Part shown: positions 7,001 to 13,465 of the stretch, in pieces
Position numbering within the stretch: position 1 is the first letter of the stretch
Layout: each line of letters starts with the position of its first letter
NCBI GenBank assembly: GCA_005776735.1
Contig: SXOM01000546.1
Span: 1-17,645 of the forward strand
Source of the DNA: Pseudomonadota bacterium
Lineage (GTDB): Bacteria > Myxococcota_A > UBA796 > SXON01
Direction: 5' to 3'
Length of the DNA stretch: 17,645 nt
Position numbers and translations under genes: made by a program
Notes under the pieces: generated by a model
Seen by the model: only the letters and a program-made list of their open reading frames with translations
The model's database searches: none
Told to the model about the DNA's origin: nothing

Positions 7001-8275
7001 CTACTTCCCGATACAGAAGCGCGCGAACAGGCGGTCGAGCACCCCCTCGCGCACCGAAGAACCGCTGAGCTCCGCGAGCGATTCCAAGGCGGCGTATCCG
7101 AGCTCCACGGCCACGGCCGCGCCGGCGAACCCCAGGGCGGCGGCGGCTTCGTCGAGCTGTCGCGCCACCGTGGTGAACAGCTCGGCCTGCCGGGCGCTGG
7201 TCAGGACCGCCCCGACCGAGGCCTGCGGCCGGCCGGCCACCGCCTCGGTGATGGCCTCGCGGAGCGCGGCCAGACCTTCGCCGGAGCGTGCACTCACCGC
7301 CCCCGGCCGCGCCGCGAGGTCCGCCATCGTGGGGACGACGAGCTCGCCGGCGCCTGCCGGCGGCACGAGTTCCCCGGGCGGCACGCACCGGAGGACGAGA
7401 TCGGCGCCCGCACGCTCTTCGCGGGCACGCCGCACGCCTTCGGCCTCGATCGCATCGGTGCTGTCGCGCTCGCCGGCGGTGTCGACCAGGACCACCCGGA
7501 CCGCGTCCCACTGCACCGCGACCTCGAGCGCGTCGCGCGTGGTGCCGGCCGTCGGCGAGACGATCGCGCGGTCCCGGCCCACCAGCGCGTTGAACAGGCT
7601 CGACTTGCCCGCGTTCACCGGCCCCGCCAGGACGACGCGCGCACCCTGGATCGCGACCCGGCCCGCCTGCCAGGTGGCCGCGACCTCCCGGGCGCGGGAC
7701 GCGAGCGTGCGCAGCCGCGCGGCGAGCTTCGCGTCGTCGTCGACGAGCAGGTCCTCCCCCGGGTAGTCCAGCGCGGCCTCGAGCTCGGCCGCGACGTCGA
7801 CGATGGCGACGCGGAGCGCCTCGGCCTCGTCGGCGATCTGCCCGCCCGCCGCGTGCCGCGCGAGCTCCAGGCCCCGGCCCGAGGTCGCTTCGAGGGTGGC
7901 GAGCACCGCCTCCGCGCGCGTCAGGTCGAGTCGGCCGTGCAAGAACGCCCGCCGGGTGAACTCACCCGGGCGAGCGGGCCGCGCCGGCAGCGCGCGCAAG
8001 AGGCGCTCGACCAGGAGCGGGTTGCCGTGGCCGGAGAGCTCCACGACGTCCTCGCCGGTGTAGCTGTGGGGGCCGGGGAACCACGTGACGAGACCCTCGT
8101 CGAAGACCCCGTCGCGGTCACGGAATCGCCGCAAGACCACCGAACGCGGCCCCGGCAGGCGGCCGACCACCGTCGCTGCGGCCGCACACGCGTCGGGCCC
8201 GCTGACACGCACCACCGCCACCGCGGCGTGGCCCCACGCCGTCGCGCACGCCGCGATGGTGTCGGTGTCGATCAT
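7001..8275 (-). CDS. mnmE: tRNA modification GTPase MnmE, with a degenerate G4 motif
   Basis: With MnmG this GTPase installs the cmnm5/nm5 group on wobble U34 of certain tRNAs. The product has 424 residues (E. coli about 454). The N-terminal folate-binding domain starts with DTIAACATAWGHAAVAVVRVSG; PHSYTGEDVVELSGHGNP (69-86) and RPGEFTRRAFLHGRLDL (102-118) are standard. The G domain has G1 GPVNAGKSS (218-226), G2 GTTRD (244-248) and G3 DTAG (265-268). At the G4 position the expected NKxD reads TMAD (316-319); G5 is SARSG (328-332). The C terminus FCIGK keeps the catalytic Cys (C421). The start at 8275 has only a weak ribosome binding site and is separated from jag by 102 bases with no recognisable gene. 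mnmG is not in the window. Confidence 0.95.
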   Translation of the reverse strand: MIDTDTIAACATAWGHAAVAVVRVSGPDACAAAATVVGRLPGPRSVVLRRFRDRDGVFDEGLVTWFPGPHSYTGEDVVELSGHGNPLLVERLLRALPARPARPGEFTRRAFLHGRLDLTRAEAVLATLEATSGRGLELARHAAGGQIADEAEALRVAIVDVAAELEAALDYPGEDLLVDDDAKLAARLRTLASRAREVAATWQAGRVAIQGARVVLAGPVNAGKSSLFNALVGRDRAIVSPTAGTTRDALEVAVQWDAVRVVLVDTAGERDSTDAIEAEGVRRAREERAGADLVLRCVPPGELVPPAGAGELVVPTMADLAARPGAVSARSGEGLAALREAITEAVAGRPQASVGAVLTSARQAELFTTVARQLDEAAAALGFAGAAVAVELGYAALESLAELSGSSVREGVLDRLFARFCIGK

Positions 8276-8377
8276 CCGACGCCCCGCCGAGGCGCGGACG
8301 GTCGTTGCGCCTGCCGCCGACCGCGACGGGCGAGGCGGGTCGATGGCGCCCCCCTCAGCCCGCCGCGCGGCACGGCC

Positions 8378-9229
8378 TCACTCGCCGACGGACTCGTCGC
8401 CACCGGGCACGTAGATCTCCACCCGACGTTCGCTCCCTTCGCCGACGGACCGGGAGGCCACGCCCACGATCTCGGCGATCTCGAGGTGAACCAGGCGGCG
8501 GTCGAAGCTGTTGAGCTCACGACGGATGACCTCGGGCTCGCCGGTCTCCAGCACCTTCTGGGCGAGCTTCCGCGCGAGCGACTTGAGCTGCTCGCCGTCG
8601 TTGCGACGGGGGCGGTCGCCGCGGTCGCCACGGTCGTCACGACGCGGGCGGTCGTCAAGGCGGGGACGGTCGTCGCGGCGGGGGCGGTCGTCGAACCGCG
8701 GGCGGTCGTCGCGGCGCGGGCGGTCGTCGCGCGGACGGTCGTCGCGCGGACGGTCGTCGCGGGGGCGGTCGTCGCGGCGATCGCCACCTTCGTCGTTGCG
8801 GGCGATGTCGAGGCGGAAGCGCGCCTCGGGGAACTCGCGGCCCACGTTGCGCTCGAGCAGGTGCTGGATGGCGCGGAGGGTGGTGCCCTGGCGACCGACG
8901 AGGTGGCGGGCGCCTTCCTTGGCGTCGACGTACACCACCGCGGTGTCGCCCTTGAGCTCGGACTTCACGAGCGCGTCGCGACCCATCGCGCCGAGGAGCG
9001 TGCGGATCCACGCTTCGGCGGCGATCGCCGGGGCGAGCCCCTGCATGTCCCGCGCCCAGGCGAAGATCTTGACGGTCGCGGCGCCGGCGGAGCCGGAGGC
9101 CTTGAAGTGGGCGAGGTCGAGCTTGTGCTCGATCGCGGCGAGGGGCACGCCGAGCAGCTCGGCGGCGGCTTCACGTGCGGCGCCGAGGGTCCGACCCTCG
9201 GTCACGACGTGGTTCTCAGGCAGGGACAT
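8378..9229 (-). CDS. khpB: KhpB/Jag RNA-binding protein with an Arg/Asp repeat linker
   Basis: The 283-residue product is a Jag-N/KH/R3H protein, usually encoded next to yidC and acting as a global RNA binder (with KhpA in firmicutes). Jag-N is at about 7-45 (VVTEGRTLGAAREAAAELLG). The KH domain at about 95-145 has its GxxG loop as GRQG (112-115). The R3H domain at about 213-275 has R244-x3-H248 in FDRRLVHLE. Between KH and R3H, residues 149-209 form an unusual disordered linker with eight DDRP units. The ATG at 9229 follows GGAGA by 5 bases and overlaps the end of yidC by 14 bases, so translation is probably coupled. The C-terminal tail is acidic (GGDESVGE). Confidence 0.92.
   Translation of the reverse strand: MSLPENHVVTEGRTLGAAREAAAELLGVPLAAIEHKLDLAHFKASGSAGAATVKIFAWARDMQGLAPAIAAEAWIRTLLGAMGRDALVKSELKGDTAVVYVDAKEGARHLVGRQGTTLRAIQHLLERNVGREFPEARFRLDIARNDEGGDRRDDRPRDDRPRDDRPRDDRPRRDDRPRFDDRPRRDDRPRLDDRPRRDDRGDRGDRPRRNDGEQLKSLARKLAQKVLETGEPEVIRRELNSFDRRLVHLEIAEIVGVASRSVGEGSERRVEIYVPGGDESVGE
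8609..8779 (-). repeat. In-frame tandem repeat encoding (R)(R/F/L)DDRP units in khpB
   Basis: About 171 bases of degenerate tandem repeats with a shared CGGTCGTC core on the plus strand. They encode eight DDRP units plus one DDRG. The first four units are spaced 15 bases apart and the next ones 18 bases apart, always multiples of three. Near-identical 15-base units at about 8724-8766 (GCGGACGGTCGTC type) suggest expansion by slippage. It lies wholly inside khpB and keeps the frame. Confidence 0.85.
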
Positions 9230-10865
9230 TCGAGTCTCCAGGGGGCGGGATCAACGGGATCGTGCGCGTGTTGTACCACTGTTGCACGATCGCGAGGACG
9301 GTGTTGAGCGAGTAGTAGAGGGCGAGGCCGGCCGGCGACGTCCACATCATGATGCCGAAGATGAGCGGCATCAGCTTGAGGACCTGGGCCTGCGTGGGGT
9401 CCATGCCCGTGGTCGGCATCATCGTCTGCTGGACGTACATGCCGATCACGACGAAGAGGCTCAAGAACCCGTACGGGTCCTGTGCGCTGAGGTCGCGCAC
9501 GTACAAGAAGTCGGCGTAGAACAAGCTCGGCTCGTACTGCAGCGCGGTGAAGAGCGCGAAGAAGACGGGCATCTGGATGAGCATGGGGAAACACCCACCC
9601 AACGGGTTGACCCCGTTGCGGGAGTACATCGCCATCATCTCCTTGTTCAACGTCTCCTTGTCGTCGGCGTACTTCTCCTGGAGCTCCTTCATCGCCGGCT
9701 GCAGGGACTGCATCTTGCGACCCGACACCACCGCCGAGCGCGTGAGCGGGTAGGTGACCAGCCGCACCAGCAGCGTGAGCACCAGGATGGAGTAGCCCCA
9801 GTTTCCGATGCCGGACTGGATGAGGTGCAGCGTGATGAGCAGGAACTTCGCGAACAACCCGAAGATGCCCAGGTCGACGGCCTCGTCGAACCCGTGACCC
9901 GCGAGCTCGAGCTGACGCAGCTCCCGCGGGCCGGCGTACAGGGTGAACGACGACTCGATCGGCGCCTCGGGCGTGAGGGAGGTGGCCTCGAGGACGTAGA
10001 ACGCGCCGACCCGTTCGCTGTCCACGCGCGCCCATTCCAGGCGGCCGGTGGAGCCCTCCTTGGGTGCGGCCGCGGCGAGGAAGTACCGATCCCCGAGGCC
10101 GAACCAGCCGACCGGCCCTTCGAAGCGCTCGGGCGACTGGATGTCCCCCGGCGCGGTCACCGTCTCCTGATCGCCGTCGACCAGGGCCAGGAGCGAAGAG
10201 GTGGTGCTGTAGGGGTTGGTCTGGACGAAGCGGTCGGCGACGCCGACCCAGAACGGTCCCATCAGGGGTCGGTCGGACTCCAGGCGAATCGTCACGTCCC
10301 AGAGGTCGGGCTTCTCGCCCTTCCGCACCGTACGCACCATGCGGAACCCGTCGGGCGTGCGGCGCTCCTGGACCAGCGGGTCGGTGGAGGTGACGGTCCA
10401 CGTGCCGCCGAGCGCGTAGGCGCCGCGACCGGCGACCAGGAGCTCGCCGTCGACGAGGAGATCGAGCGGCTCTTCGCCGCCGGTGTACGGGTGCCAGCCG
10501 CCGGACTCGTTGCCGGTGACGCGCTCCCACAACCACTTCCACCACCCGGTGACCACCAGCGCCTTCTGCTGACCGGGGAACCGGACCGAACGCACCGCGC
10601 CGCAGTCCGAGACCTCGAGGATCGCCTTCTCGGTCTGGATGACCGACGCCGTACCGGTGCACGCGGCCTCGGCCGCAGCGACCGCGACGGCGGGGTTGCC
10701 GCGCGGCGCCGCGGCGGGCGACGGCGAGGCGGCTTCGACGGCCGCGTCGGCCCCGGGCTCCTCGGCCACGGGCGGGGGCGGCGCGAAGAACAACTGCCAC
10801 ACCCAGATCAGCGCCAGGCTGACCGCCACGGCCGTGAACAACCGCCGCTCGTTCTGGTCCTTCAC
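9216..10865 (-). CDS. yidC: Membrane protein insertase YidC
   Basis: Inserts and folds inner-membrane proteins, alone or with SecYEG. The 549-residue protein has the Gram-negative layout: TM1 (about 8-27, after KDQNERR), an Ala/Pro linker, a periplasmic P1 beta domain (about 70-330), and the conserved five-helix core (about 330-535). The core holds the groove arginine R368 in LTLLVRLVTYPLTRS, the coiled-coil hairpin MQSLQPAMKELQEKYADDK (385-403) and NPLGGCFPMLIQMPVFFALF (420-439). The GTG start at 10865 overlaps the yidD stop (GTGA) and is preceded by AGGAG at 5 bases. The frame is open to 11009, but that extension would overlap yidD and does not look like YidC. The C terminus is short and not strongly basic, and its stop overlaps the jag start. 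Confidence 0.96.
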   Translation of the reverse strand: MKDQNERRLFTAVAVSLALIWVWQLFFAPPPPVAEEPGADAAVEAASPSPAAAPRGNPAVAVAAAEAACTGTASVIQTEKAILEVSDCGAVRSVRFPGQQKALVVTGWWKWLWERVTGNESGGWHPYTGGEEPLDLLVDGELLVAGRGAYALGGTWTVTSTDPLVQERRTPDGFRMVRTVRKGEKPDLWDVTIRLESDRPLMGPFWVGVADRFVQTNPYSTTSSLLALVDGDQETVTAPGDIQSPERFEGPVGWFGLGDRYFLAAAAPKEGSTGRLEWARVDSERVGAFYVLEATSLTPEAPIESSFTLYAGPRELRQLELAGHGFDEAVDLGIFGLFAKFLLITLHLIQSGIGNWGYSILVLTLLVRLVTYPLTRSAVVSGRKMQSLQPAMKELQEKYADDKETLNKEMMAMYSRNGVNPLGGCFPMLIQMPVFFALFTALQYEPSLFYADFLYVRDLSAQDPYGFLSLFVVIGMYVQQTMMPTTGMDPTQAQVLKLMPLIFGIMMWTSPAGLALYYSLNTVLAIVQQWYNTRTIPLIPPPGDSNVPA

Positions 10866-11095
10866 GGATGCTCCTTGGGCGGCGGCAGCGGCACGGGATC
10901 GTACCCGCCCGGATGGAAGGGATGACACCGCGCAATTCGACGCATCCCGAGCCACGATCCGTGCAGGGGCCCCCAGTGCTCCACGGCCTCGGCCGTGTAG
11001 CGGCTGCACGACGGGTAGAAGCGGCAGACCGGAGGCATGAACCGCGAGACCACGCGTTGCCAGCCGCGGATCATCGTGAGCAGGAACCAGGTCAT
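10862..11095 (-). CDS. yidD: Membrane protein insertion efficiency factor YidD
   Basis: Small membrane-associated helper of YidC-dependent insertion, 77 residues. The family signature CRFYPSCSRYTAEAV (24-38) and the later RIARCHPFHPGGYDPVP (53-69), with C24, C30 and C57, are complete. Its ATG overlaps the rnpA stop by 4 bases (ATGA), and its stop overlaps the yidC GTG by 4 bases, so all three are probably translationally coupled. No separate Shine-Dalgarno is obvious, which fits reinitiation. Confidence 0.95.
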   Translation of the reverse strand: MTWFLLTMIRGWQRVVSRFMPPVCRFYPSCSRYTAEAVEHWGPLHGSWLGMRRIARCHPFHPGGYDPVPLPPPKEHP

Positions 11096-11436
11096 CGTGA
11101 GAGCCGAGACATCAGCGAGGCGAGCTCGTGGGTGATGAGGCGAAGGTCCGCTCCGGCGGCCGCCGGCTGAGCGATAAGCACCGCGTCGACGTGCGGCGGA
11201 AAAGTTTCCGCGAGCGCCCGCACGGCCTCCCGCAACCAGCGCTTGACCCGGTTGCGTGTGACCGCGTTCCCGACCTTGCGGCTCACCGCGAGACCGAACC
11301 GCGAAGCGCCGCCGGTGCCAGCTGAGACCACGACCGTCAAAAGACGGCCCCGATGCCGGCGACCCTGACCCTGCACCCGTCGGAAATCCTCGGAGCGCCG
11401 GAGCCGGTCGGGAGGGCTAATCGCGCTTGGAGGCAA
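11092..11436 (-). CDS. rnpA: Ribonuclease P protein component
   Basis: Protein subunit of RNase P, which trims the 5' leader of tRNA precursors with the RNA subunit. With the TTG start at 11436 it has 114 residues, close to the E. coli 119. PDRLRRSEDFRRVQGQGRR (9-27) is the usual N-terminal lead-in, and FGLAVSRKVGNAVTRNRVKR (47-66) is the RNA-binding RNR signature. The start is uncertain: TTG at 11436 overlaps rpmH by 20 bases, and an in-frame GTG at 11469 would give 125 residues; neither has a clear ribosome binding site. The frame stays open far upstream through dnaA, but that is a shadow of high GC content. The gene ends in a 4-base overlap with yidD. Confidence 0.92.
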   Translation of the reverse strand: MPPSAISPPDRLRRSEDFRRVQGQGRRHRGRLLTVVVSAGTGGASRFGLAVSRKVGNAVTRNRVKRWLREAVRALAETFPPHVDAVLIAQPAAAGADLRLITHELASLMSRLSR

Positions 11437-11575
11437 CGGTGGCGGCGAGCCGCTTGCGGCCCTTCGCACGGCGGCGGGCCAAGACGTTGCGGCCCGCGGC
11501 GGTGGCCATACGGGCGCGGAACCCGTGGGTGCGCGTGCGACGCTTGTTGTGCGGCTGGAAGGTGCGCTTCGACAT
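11417..11575 (-). CDS. rpmH: 50S ribosomal protein L34
   Basis: A 52-residue basic protein starting MSKRTFQPHNKRR and containing THGFRARMATAAGRNVLARR, the L34 signature; it ends in VASKRD, slightly longer than the usual 44-46 residues. GGAGAGG immediately upstream of the ATG at 11575 is a strong ribosome binding site. It is the first gene of the minus-strand series and precedes rnpA, as in most bacteria. The 3' end overlaps the likely rnpA start. The promoter must lie in the 11576-11856 spacer, but I could not identify convincing hexamers on the minus strand. Confidence 0.96.
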   Translation of the reverse strand: MSKRTFQPHNKRRTRTHGFRARMATAAGRNVLARRRAKGRKRLAATVASKRD

Positions 11576-11856
11576 GTCCTCTCCGGAGTTGAGCCCGCGC
11601 GGCTAACCTGTCCTGGCCCGCGAGCAAACCCCCCGACGCTCGACGCCCCACTCCCGGGAAGTCGATCATCATCCTGCACTTTTCCAAAGCGGACGGGCAA
11701 CGTGATCAAGATCGGCGATCCGGACGCCGCTCCACGAGGATCATGCGCGCAGCGGCTTGAAAGCGATCCGATCCTTGGGGTAGGACTCGACCGGCAGGCG
11801 GTGTGCTGCGGGGTCCACGTCGTCGTGGCTCCGGACCGCGGATTCCCAGGCGACGA
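11576..11856 (+). promoter_or_regulatory. rpmH-dnaA divergent spacer with GATC cluster
   Basis: A 281-base spacer between divergent rpmH and dnaA that must hold both promoters. Seven GATC sites lie within 110 bases (11664, 11704, 11710, 11717, 11739, 11765 and 11770). For dnaA a possible -35 TTGAAA (11757-11762, 5 of 6 to TTGACA) is followed after 18 bases by TAGGAC (11781-11786, weak -10). I found no DnaA box close to TTATCCACA here, so this half of the locus does not look like the main DnaA-binding part of the origin. Confidence 0.45.
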
Positions 11857-13170
11857 ATGGACAACGTTTGGCCGGTCTTCTGCGCTGCCCTCGAGCGCAG
11901 GATCGGTGGTCAGAACATGGATATCTGGGTGCGCTCGGGCGCGGTGCGCCTGGAGTTCGCCGAGCCGGGCCGCGTCCGGATGCGCGCGGAGAACCGGGTC
12001 ACCTACGAGTGGGTACGCGACAACTTCCTCGACGAGATGCGCGGCGCCTGGGAAGAGGTCCAGGGCGCTCCGGTGGCGCTCGACGTCACCTGGGACGGCG
12101 CTCCGGTCGAGGTCGAGGCGCCCGCGCCGCGTCCCAACCGCCGGGCCCCGAGCCATCTCGAACGCGCGATGACCTTCGACAACTTCGTCGTGGGCAAGTG
12201 CAACGAGTTCGCGCACAGCGTGGCGTGCGCGGTCGCCGACGCGCCGGGCCAGGCCTACAACCCGCTCTTCATCTACGGGAGCACCGGCCTCGGCAAGACG
12301 CACCTGATGCACAGCATCGGCAACCGCGTCGAGCGCCGGCTCGGGGGCGGCGTCCTCTACATGACCGGCCAGCAGTTCTTCGACCAGATGGTGTCGGCCT
12401 TCCAGAACCGCACGGTGCCGCAGTTCCGCGAGCGCTTCCGCACCGAGGTCGACGTGCTCCTGCTCGACGACGTGCAGTTCATCGCGGGCCGCGACCGCAC
12501 CGAGGAGGAGGTCTTCTACGTCTTCGAGGTGATGCTCGCCGCGAAGAAGCAGATCGTCCTCGCCGCCGACCAGGCTCCCCAGGAGATCGGAAAGCTCCAG
12601 CCGCGGCTGCGCACCCGGTTCTCGCAGGGACTGCTCGCCGACGTGCAGCCGCCCGACGTCGAGACCATGATGGCCATCCTCGCCAAGAAGGCCGACGCCA
12701 TCCACCTGGTCCTGCCCTCCGACGTGCAGTACGCCATCGCCCAGCGTGTCCGCAACAGCGTCCGCGAGGCTGAAGGGGTGCTCAACCGCCTCGCCGCCCT
12801 GCACGCGTTCTACGGCCGCCCGGTCACGATGTCGTTCGTGCTCGAGCGGATGTCGGACGTCCTGCCGCCCGAGACCCCGCCCCCTTCGGCCGACCTCATC
12901 ATCCAGCGGGTCGCGGAGCACTACCACATCCGGCCCAACGACATCCGCAGCTCGCGGCGCCCGGCCAACATCTCCCATCCGCGCCAGCTCGCGATGTACC
13001 TGTGCCGCACCGTCGCGCGTCTGAGCTTCCCGGAGATCGCACGAGCGTTCGAGCGGGACAATTCGACCGTCCAGTACGCCTGCAAGAAGGTGGCCACCGA
13101 GATGTCGACCGACCCCAACCTCCGCGCCGAGGTCGACATGCTCGAAAAGATCGTCCGAGGCGCAGAATGA
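11857..13170 (+). CDS. dnaA: Chromosomal replication initiator DnaA
   Basis: Binds DnaA boxes and opens the origin. The 437-residue protein has domain I (about 1-80, starting MDNVWPVFCAALERRI), a very short domain II, AAA+ domain III with Walker A GSTGLGKTH (141-149), Walker B LLLDDVQF (201-208), arginine-finger segment RLRTRF (250-255) and sensor II VREAEGVLNRL (302-312), and DNA-binding domain IV (about 345-437). In domain IV, PRQLAMYLCR (375-384) is standard, but the recognition segment reads ERDNSTVQYACKK (399-411) where the family has RDH(T/S)TV.HA. Sensor I is also divergent (LAADQAP for LTSDR.P). The ATG at 11857 gives a normal domain I; AGG upstream is a weak ribosome binding site. 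The frame is open to 11803 without a better start. Confidence 0.96.
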   Translation: MDNVWPVFCAALERRIGGQNMDIWVRSGAVRLEFAEPGRVRMRAENRVTYEWVRDNFLDEMRGAWEEVQGAPVALDVTWDGAPVEVEAPAPRPNRRAPSHLERAMTFDNFVVGKCNEFAHSVACAVADAPGQAYNPLFIYGSTGLGKTHLMHSIGNRVERRLGGGVLYMTGQQFFDQMVSAFQNRTVPQFRERFRTEVDVLLLDDVQFIAGRDRTEEEVFYVFEVMLAAKKQIVLAADQAPQEIGKLQPRLRTRFSQGLLADVQPPDVETMMAILAKKADAIHLVLPSDVQYAIAQRVRNSVREAEGVLNRLAALHAFYGRPVTMSFVLERMSDVLPPETPPPSADLIIQRVAEHYHIRPNDIRSSRRPANISHPRQLAMYLCRTVARLSFPEIARAFERDNSTVQYACKKVATEMSTDPNLRAEVDMLEKIVRGAE

Positions 13171-13200
13171 GCGGGTCGAGGGTCGCCGGGCCCGCCGGCC

Positions 13201-13220
13201 TGTGGACAACCCGGTGGACA
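13201..13220 (-). promoter_or_regulatory. Pair of reverse DnaA boxes
   Basis: TGTGGACAA (13201-13209) is the complement of TTGTCCACA (8 of 9 to consensus) and GGTGGACAA (13212-13220) is a 7 of 9 match. Their 11-base start-to-start spacing puts both on the same face of the helix. Confidence 0.6.
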
Positions 13221-13378
13221 AGCTGCGGACCAGCGGCGGAGAGGCTGTGCATGACTCCGCCACTTCTCCACACCCCTCGCCGCGGCCGGCGCGGCTGCGG
13301 ACAACCGCCCCGGTCATCCTGCGGATATCCCCCTGGTTGCGATCCGGAATAGCTAAGGTTCTACAAGGCTGAAGTACG

Positions 13379-13396
13379 TTATCCACACTGTCCACA
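13379..13396 (+). promoter_or_regulatory. Consensus DnaA box abutting a second box
   Basis: TTATCCACA (13379-13387) is a perfect consensus DnaA box. It is followed without a gap by CTGTCCACA (13388-13396), a 7 of 9 match in the same direction. The pair borders the AT-enriched stretch to its right, the arrangement expected at a strand-opening site. Confidence 0.8.
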
Positions 13397-13441
13397 GGCC
13401 TTTAGGATCATCTTCAAGTTCTCTCAGTTCGGTATACAAGG
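13397..13441 (+). other. Candidate DNA unwinding element
   Basis: These 45 bases have 20 G/C (about 44%) against the visibly much higher GC content of the neighbouring genes. They start right after the tandem DnaA boxes and end before dnaN. This is where initial melting would be expected; a clear DnaA-trio series was not seen. Confidence 0.5.
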
Positions 13442-13465
13442 CACCCCCTGATCCCCGGAACCCGC

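Larger units (their letters stand above)
13171..13465 (+). other. Candidate chromosomal replication origin (oriC)
   Basis: The 295-base dnaA-dnaN spacer holds at least seven DnaA-box-like nonamers. Reverse: 13201 (TGTGGACAA), 13212 (GGTGGACAA), 13296 (TGCGGACAA), 13320 (TGCGGATAT). Forward: 13264 (TTCTCCACA), 13379 (TTATCCACA, perfect) and 13388 (CTGTCCACA). The right third is AT-enriched relative to the GC-rich surroundings. The position between dnaA and dnaN is the commonest one for bacterial oriC. The dnaN promoter must also be here; TATACA at 13433-13438 is a possible -10 without a good -35. Confidence 0.8.

Noticed and set aside
8609..8779. Repeats in khpB as a possible CRISPR array
   Set aside because: Units are 15-18 bases with no unique spacers, stay in frame, and encode a protein linker.
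6734..10925. Long plus-strand open frames opposite mnmE, khpB and yidC
   Set aside because: The opposite strand encodes complete, well-recognised proteins; these frames have no domain and arise from high GC content.
11437..13395. Upstream extension of the rnpA frame through rpmH and dnaA
   Set aside because: It would run antisense to dnaA and across the origin; RnpA homology begins only near 11436.
13397..13425. DnaA-trio motif next to the tandem DnaA boxes
   Set aside because: The region after the boxes is T- and C-rich, but I could not read a regular run of trio repeats in one phase.
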